Source: Anaerotignum sp. (GTDB taxonomy: Bacteria; Bacillota; Clostridia; Lachnospirales; Anaerotignaceae). From it: a DNA stretch of 10,143 nt. The stretch lies in contig JAFRZQ010000340.1 in NCBI GenBank assembly GCA_017442465.1, positions 1 through 10,143 of the forward strand, read 5' to 3'. This document shows, piece by piece, positions 6,036 through 10,143 of the stretch (positions within the stretch are counted from its first letter, which is position 1; every line of letters begins with the position of its first letter). A program made the position numbers and the translations under genes. Under the pieces are notes generated by a model, which was not told where the DNA came from, searched no databases, and saw only the letters and a program-made list of their open reading frames with translations.

Positions 6036-9000
6036 GTGAAACAAAAGAAAAACAGCAAAAAAGCTCTGATTATCGGCTCCGGACCAATCATCATTGGTCA
6101 GGCCTGCGAATTCGACTATTCCGGCACCCAGGCATGCAAAGCTCTGCGTAATCTGGGGTATGAGATCGTTCTTGTCAATTCCAACCCCGCAACGATCATG
6201 ACCGATCCGGAAATGGCAGATGCCACTTATATCGAACCTTTGAACGTTTCCCGTCTGGAACAGATCATCGCAAAAGAAAGACCCGACGTCCTTCTGCCCA
6301 ATCTGGGCGGCCAGTCCGGCCTGAATCTTTGTTCCGAACTGGCGGAGGCAGGCATTCTGGAAAAATATCATGTAGAAGTCATCGGCGTACAGGTGGATGC
6401 TATCGAACGGGGCGAAGACCGTATTGAATTTAAGAAAACCATGGACAGCCTGGGCATCGAAATGGCTCGAAGCCAGGTCGCTTATTCCGTAGATGAAGCA
6501 TTAGCCATCGCTGATGAACTGGGCTATCCCGTTGTTCTGCGCCCTGCTTATACCATGGGCGGTGCCGGTGGCGGGCTGGTATATAACGTAGATGAACTGA
6601 AAACCGTATGCGCCCGCGGTCTGCAGGCATCCCTGGTAGGGCAGGTCCTGGTGGAAGAATCTATTCTCGGCTGGGAAGAACTGGAACTGGAAGTCGTCCG
6701 TGATGCAGAAGGCAACATGATCACCGTATGCTTTATTGAAAATATCGACCCCTTAGGCGTCCATACCGGCGATTCCTTCTGTGCTGCACCTATGCTGACC
6801 ATTCCCGAAGAAGTACAAAAACGTCTGCAGGAAAAATCCTATAAAATCGTAGATTCTGTACAGGTCATCGGCGGCACAAACGTACAGTGGGCCCATGATC
6901 CAAAAACAGACAGAGATATCGTTATCGAGATCAATCCCAGAACCTCCCGTTCCTCCGCACTGGCATCCAAAGCAACAGGGTTCCCCATTGCTCTGGTTTC
7001 TGCCATGCTGGCAACAGGCATGACATTAAAGGATATCCCCTGCGGCAAATACGGCACACTGGATAAATATGTTCCTGACAGCGATTATGTGGTGATCAAA
7101 TTTGCCCGCTGGGCCTTTGAAAAATTCAAAGGGGTAGAAGATAAACTGGGTACACAGATGCGGGCTGTGGGTGAAGTGATGAGCATCGGCAAAACATATA
7201 AGGAAGCCTTTCAGAAAGCTATCCGCTCTCTGGAAACAGGCCGATATGGCTCAGGTCACGCAAAGGATTTTAACAGCAAAACAAAGGATGATCTGCTTCG
7301 TATGCTGGTGACACCTTCCAGCGAACGGCATTTCATCATGTATGAAGCCCTGAGAAAAGGCGCATCCATCGAAGAGATCCACAATATTACAAAAGTCAAA
7401 ACATGGTTCATCGAACAGATGCAGGAACTGGTGCAGGAAGAGGAAGCTCTGCTGACAAACAAAGGGATCCTGCCTGCGGACGATATACTGATTTCCGCAA
7501 AGAAAAACGGTTTTTCCGACAAATATCTAAGCCAGATCCTGAATATCAAGGAAGAAGATATCAGAAACAAACGTATCGAACTGGGTCTGGAAGAAGCATG
7601 GGAGCCTGTTCATGTCAGCGGCACACAGGATAAGGCATACTATTACTCCACTTATAACGCAGAAGATAAAAATCCTATCACAACGGATAAACCCAAGGTA
7701 ATGATCCTTGGGGGCGGCCCCAACCGCATCGGCCAGGGGATCGAATTTGACTACTGCTGTGTTCACGCATCTCTGGCGCTGAAGGAACTGGGGTTTGAAA
7801 CCATTATCGTTAACTGCAATCCCGAAACGGTATCTACCGACTACGATACATCTGACAAACTCTATTTTGAGCCCCTGACACTGGAAGACGTTCTGAGTAT
7901 TTATAAAAAAGAAAATCCCGTAGGCGTCATCGCGCAGTTCGGCGGCCAGACGCCCCTGAACCTGGCTGCAGATCTGGAAAAGAACGGTGTAAAAATCCTT
8001 GGCACGCCTCCTGCTGTGATCGATCTGGCGGAAGACCGTGATCTGTTCCGTGCCATGATGGATAAACTTCAGATCCCTATGCCTGAATCCGGTATGGCCG
8101 TTACTGTGGAAGATGCACTGGAAATTGCAGAAAAAATCGGCTATCCCGTTATGGTTCGTCCCTCTTATGTTCTGGGCGGCCGCGGCATGGAAGTCGTTTA
8201 TGATCCCGAAAATCTGACGAAATACGTGAATGCTGCAGTTGGGGTGACTCCCGACAGACCCATTCTGATCGACAGATTCCTGAACCATGCCATGGAATGC
8301 GAAGCAGATGCCATCAGCGACGGCACCCATGCCTTTGTTCCTGCCGTTATGGAACATATCGAACTGGCAGGGGTGCATTCCGGCGACTCCGCCTGCATCA
8401 TCCCCTCCAGACATATTTCTGAAGAAAATGTAAAAACCATCAAGGAGTATACCCGAAAAATTGCAGAAGAAATGGGCGTCAGAGGTCTGATGAATATGCA
8501 GTATGCCATCGAAAACGATACCGTTTACGTTCTGGAAGCCAACCCCCGTGCCTCCCGTACGGTGCCTCTGGTTTCCAAGGTCTGCAATATCCGCATGGTG
8601 CCTCTCGCCATTGATATCGTCACTGCCGAACTGACCGGCAGACCTTCCCCTGTCCCCGCTTTGAAGGAAAAAGATATCCCTTACTATGGGGTCAAGGAAG
8701 CCGTCTTCCCCTTCAATATGTTCCAGGAAGTTGACCCCATCCTGGGCCCTGAAATGCGTTCCACCGGCGAAGTACTTGGGTTATCCCAATTCTACGGAGA
8801 AGCCTTCTTCAAAGCACAGGAAGCGACCCAGACAAAGCTGCCCATGGGTGGCTCGGTGCTGATTTCCGTCTGTGATAAAGATAAGGCAGAACTGGCTGAG
8901 ATCGCAAAAGGTTTTGACGAAGCAGGTTTCAAGATCTACGCCACCAAAGGCACCCAGAAAGCACTGGCAGATGCCCATGTTGTTTCTGAATTTGTGTATA

Positions 9001-9263
9001 AGATCAGCGAAGGAGGCAGACCCAACACTTCCGACCTGATCGCCAACGGCAAGATCGACCTGATCATCAATACACCCAAAACGGCAGACAGCACTGCAGA
9101 TGACAGCTATCTGCGCAAATCTGCCATCCGCAAAAAAATCCCGTACATTACCACCATGGCTGCCGCTAAAGCGACTGTCAGCGGTATCGAATCCATGAAC
9201 AAACCCGGCTGCGGTATCGTTCGCTCTCTGCAGGAACTGCACCGCACGATAACAGAAAAATAA
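6036..9263 (+). CDS. carB: Carbamoyl-phosphate synthase large subunit
   Basis: This complete 1075-residue protein, the usual CarB length, makes carbamoyl phosphate from bicarbonate, ammonia (from glutamine via CarA) and two ATP for pyrimidine and arginine synthesis in the cytoplasm. The first half shows GSGPIIIGQACEFDYSGTQA (14-33), NSNPATIMTDPEMADATYIEP, R129, RPAYTMGGAGGG (169-180) and EINPRTSRSSALASKATG with E298/N300. The second half repeats this: GGGPNRIGQGIEFDY, RPSYVLGGRGMEV, E773 to D784 (MEHIELAGVHSGDSA) and EANPRASRTVPLVSK. A C-terminal MGS-like allosteric domain (about 937-1075) keeps ATKGT, K989 and IINT. The start is GTG at 6036, eight bases after AAGGAGG (6021-6027). It is transcribed alone from its own promoter with no carA beside it, so CarA must be encoded elsewhere if the enzyme is glutamine-dependent. 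The stretch GGTNVQWAHDP differs from the E. coli GGSNVQFAVNP, suggesting a somewhat divergent CarB lineage. Confidence 0.98.
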   Translation: MKQKKNSKKALIIGSGPIIIGQACEFDYSGTQACKALRNLGYEIVLVNSNPATIMTDPEMADATYIEPLNVSRLEQIIAKERPDVLLPNLGGQSGLNLCSELAEAGILEKYHVEVIGVQVDAIERGEDRIEFKKTMDSLGIEMARSQVAYSVDEALAIADELGYPVVLRPAYTMGGAGGGLVYNVDELKTVCARGLQASLVGQVLVEESILGWEELELEVVRDAEGNMITVCFIENIDPLGVHTGDSFCAAPMLTIPEEVQKRLQEKSYKIVDSVQVIGGTNVQWAHDPKTDRDIVIEINPRTSRSSALASKATGFPIALVSAMLATGMTLKDIPCGKYGTLDKYVPDSDYVVIKFARWAFEKFKGVEDKLGTQMRAVGEVMSIGKTYKEAFQKAIRSLETGRYGSGHAKDFNSKTKDDLLRMLVTPSSERHFIMYEALRKGASIEEIHNITKVKTWFIEQMQELVQEEEALLTNKGILPADDILISAKKNGFSDKYLSQILNIKEEDIRNKRIELGLEEAWEPVHVSGTQDKAYYYSTYNAEDKNPITTDKPKVMILGGGPNRIGQGIEFDYCCVHASLALKELGFETIIVNCNPETVSTDYDTSDKLYFEPLTLEDVLSIYKKENPVGVIAQFGGQTPLNLAADLEKNGVKILGTPPAVIDLAEDRDLFRAMMDKLQIPMPESGMAVTVEDALEIAEKIGYPVMVRPSYVLGGRGMEVVYDPENLTKYVNAAVGVTPDRPILIDRFLNHAMECEADAISDGTHAFVPAVMEHIELAGVHSGDSACIIPSRHISEENVKTIKEYTRKIAEEMGVRGLMNMQYAIENDTVYVLEANPRASRTVPLVSKVCNIRMVPLAIDIVTAELTGRPSPVPALKEKDIPYYGVKEAVFPFNMFQEVDPILGPEMRSTGEVLGLSQFYGEAFFKAQEATQTKLPMGGSVLISVCDKDKAELAEIAKGFDEAGFKIYATKGTQKALADAHVVSEFVYKISEGGRPNTSDLIANGKIDLIINTPKTADSTADDSYLRKSAIRKKIPYITTMAAAKATVSGIESMNKPGCGIVRSLQELHRTITEK

Positions 9264-9284
9264 ACCCACCATGATGCACACAAA

Positions 9285-9313
9285 AAGGAGATATGAAACA
9301 TTCATATCTCCTT
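9285..9313. terminator. Bidirectional hairpin terminator between convergent carB and aminotransferase genes
   Basis: AAGGAGATATGAA (9285-9297) pairs perfectly with TTCATATCTCCTT (9301-9313) across a three-base loop. In the minus direction the stem runs into TTTTTG, a good intrinsic terminator for the gene ending at 9323. In the plus direction it is followed by a weaker CATTTTC tract, 22 bp after the carB stop. Confidence 0.85.
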
Positions 9314-9322
9314 CATTTTCTG

Positions 9323-10143
9323 TTACTTCTGATATTCTTTCAGGAAAGTGATCAGTTTATCGATATCCGCCCGATTGTTATAATAATGCAGTGCCGCACG
9401 GATCGCTTTGCCGGAAACATTGGCTCTGATGCCATTTTCCTGCAGGATCCCATTGGTCAGTTCCCATTCTGCAGGGAAGTTGATATAAACAATGCCGGAA
9501 CGGTTCTCCTTTTCAAAATTGCCCAGGATGCTCAGATGGTCAACCTCTGCCACCTTTTCATACATATAATCCACCAGTTCCAGAATATAGGCTTCCACAT
9601 CGTCCTTACCCAGTTCCAGATACTGTTCCATGGACTCAGCGATCCCTTTCAGGCCTACCCAGTTGGGGATACCTGTTTCATATTTACGGGCATCCGCTTC
9701 CAGATTCAGCGTATATTTACTGTGGTCCATACGGTTTTTATTCCCTGTCCAGCCCACATACACAGGGCGCACCTGTTCCATCACCCGTTTGGACATATAG
9801 CCGATGCCGATGCCAAACAGGCCGCCCAGCCATTTGAAACTGGAAGTCACAAGGCAGTCCACAGGGGTCTCCTTCACGTCGATCTTCATAGCACCTACGC
9901 ACTGGGTGATATCCAATACCAGATAAATGCCTTTTTCCTGGCAGAAATCGCTGATCTTCTTCAGGTCATGCTTAAAACCGGTGGTATTTTCCACCAGACA
10001 CAAAGACAGAACCGCTGTATTCTCATCCACCAGTGCAAAGAGGTTTTCAGGGGGCATCTTGCCGTCCACAGGTTTTGCAATCCGCACGTTTTCCACGCCA
10101 ACGCGGTTCATCCATGTATAGGGGGTAGAAGGGAACGTCAGCC
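9323..10143 (-). CDS. Class V PLP-dependent aminotransferase-like protein (5' end outside window)
   Basis: The frame is open to the right edge, so about 273 C-terminal codons are present; the family is usually around 370-400 residues, so roughly the first 100 are missing. The first visible in-frame ATG (10111) is internal and not a real start. PLP-site features are YLVLDITQCVGAM, with Asp (codon at 9913) and Gln (9904), and TSSFKWLGG, with the predicted Schiff-base Lys (9835). These are followed by GIGIGYMSK and, later, ETGIPNWVGLKGI. Near the C-terminus GIRANVSGKAIRAALHYYN replaces the RxGxHC segment of SufS-type cysteine desulfurases, so the catalytic Cys is missing and desulfurase activity is unlikely. 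It is probably a cytoplasmic aminotransferase, epimerase or lyase of this fold; the substrate cannot be told. It converges on carB and ends at a strong terminator. Confidence 0.9.
   Translation of the reverse strand, partial: LTFPSTPYTWMNRVGVENVRIAKPVDGKMPPENLFALVDENTAVLSLCLVENTTGFKHDLKKISDFCQEKGIYLVLDITQCVGAMKIDVKETPVDCLVTSSFKWLGGLFGIGIGYMSKRVMEQVRPVYVGWTGNKNRMDHSKYTLNLEADARKYETGIPNWVGLKGIAESMEQYLELGKDDVEAYILELVDYMYEKVAEVDHLSILGNFEKENRSGIVYINFPAEWELTNGILQENGIRANVSGKAIRAALHYYNNRADIDKLITFLKEYQK

Noticed and set aside
7527..8414. 295-residue minus-strand open frame
   Set aside because: It is the antisense shadow of carB; its His/Cys/Phe-rich composition reflects the reverse complement of CarB codons.

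Overview
The window looks like a chromosomal segment of a gut-type low-to-moderate-GC Firmicute, most likely in the Lachnospiraceae/Clostridia group. The reasons are strong AGGAGG-type ribosome-binding sites, AT-rich intergenic gaps against richer coding DNA, and a YesN/YesM-type two-component system beside sugar-binding proteins. The assignment rests on protein style and gene arrangement, not on a marker gene. No rRNA, tRNA, CRISPR array or insertion sequence was seen.

Left half (1-5744, all minus strand). A tightly packed four-gene operon reads right to left: an AraC-type response regulator (5663-4083), a membrane sensor histidine kinase with HAMP and His_kinase/HATPase domains (4079-2268), a membrane-anchored periplasmic-binding-like protein (2271-1312), and a second anchored binding protein resembling the galactose/glucose-binding protein MglB (about 1292-279). 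Genes overlap or are separated by a few bases. After a 219-bp AT-rich gap with a good extended -10 promoter comes the first 19 codons of another exported protein (59-1), probably the substrate-binding lipoprotein of an ABC sugar transporter. The simplest reading is a sugar-sensing module (one or two anchored binding proteins, kinase, regulator) that controls a neighbouring sugar transporter. This resembles the AraPST system of Geobacillus and the XylFII-LytS system of Clostridium. The MglB-like protein keeps almost all the sugar and calcium ligands remembered from E. coli MglB; its upstream neighbour has lost most of them.

Middle (5664-6035). This gap between divergent units holds the likely regulator-operon promoter. 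It also holds a Gly/Ala-rich minus-strand reading frame without a start (5893-5711), which looks like the tail of a decayed gene. A competing 39-codon plus-strand ORF with a good ribosome-binding site lies in the same place, followed by the carB promoter, which is overlapped by a 7-bp inverted repeat.

Right half (6036-10143). A complete carbamoyl-phosphate synthase large subunit gene (carB, plus strand) stands alone without carA. It converges on a class V PLP-dependent aminotransferase gene (minus strand, 5' end cut by the window edge). A 13-bp perfect hairpin between them serves as a shared terminator.
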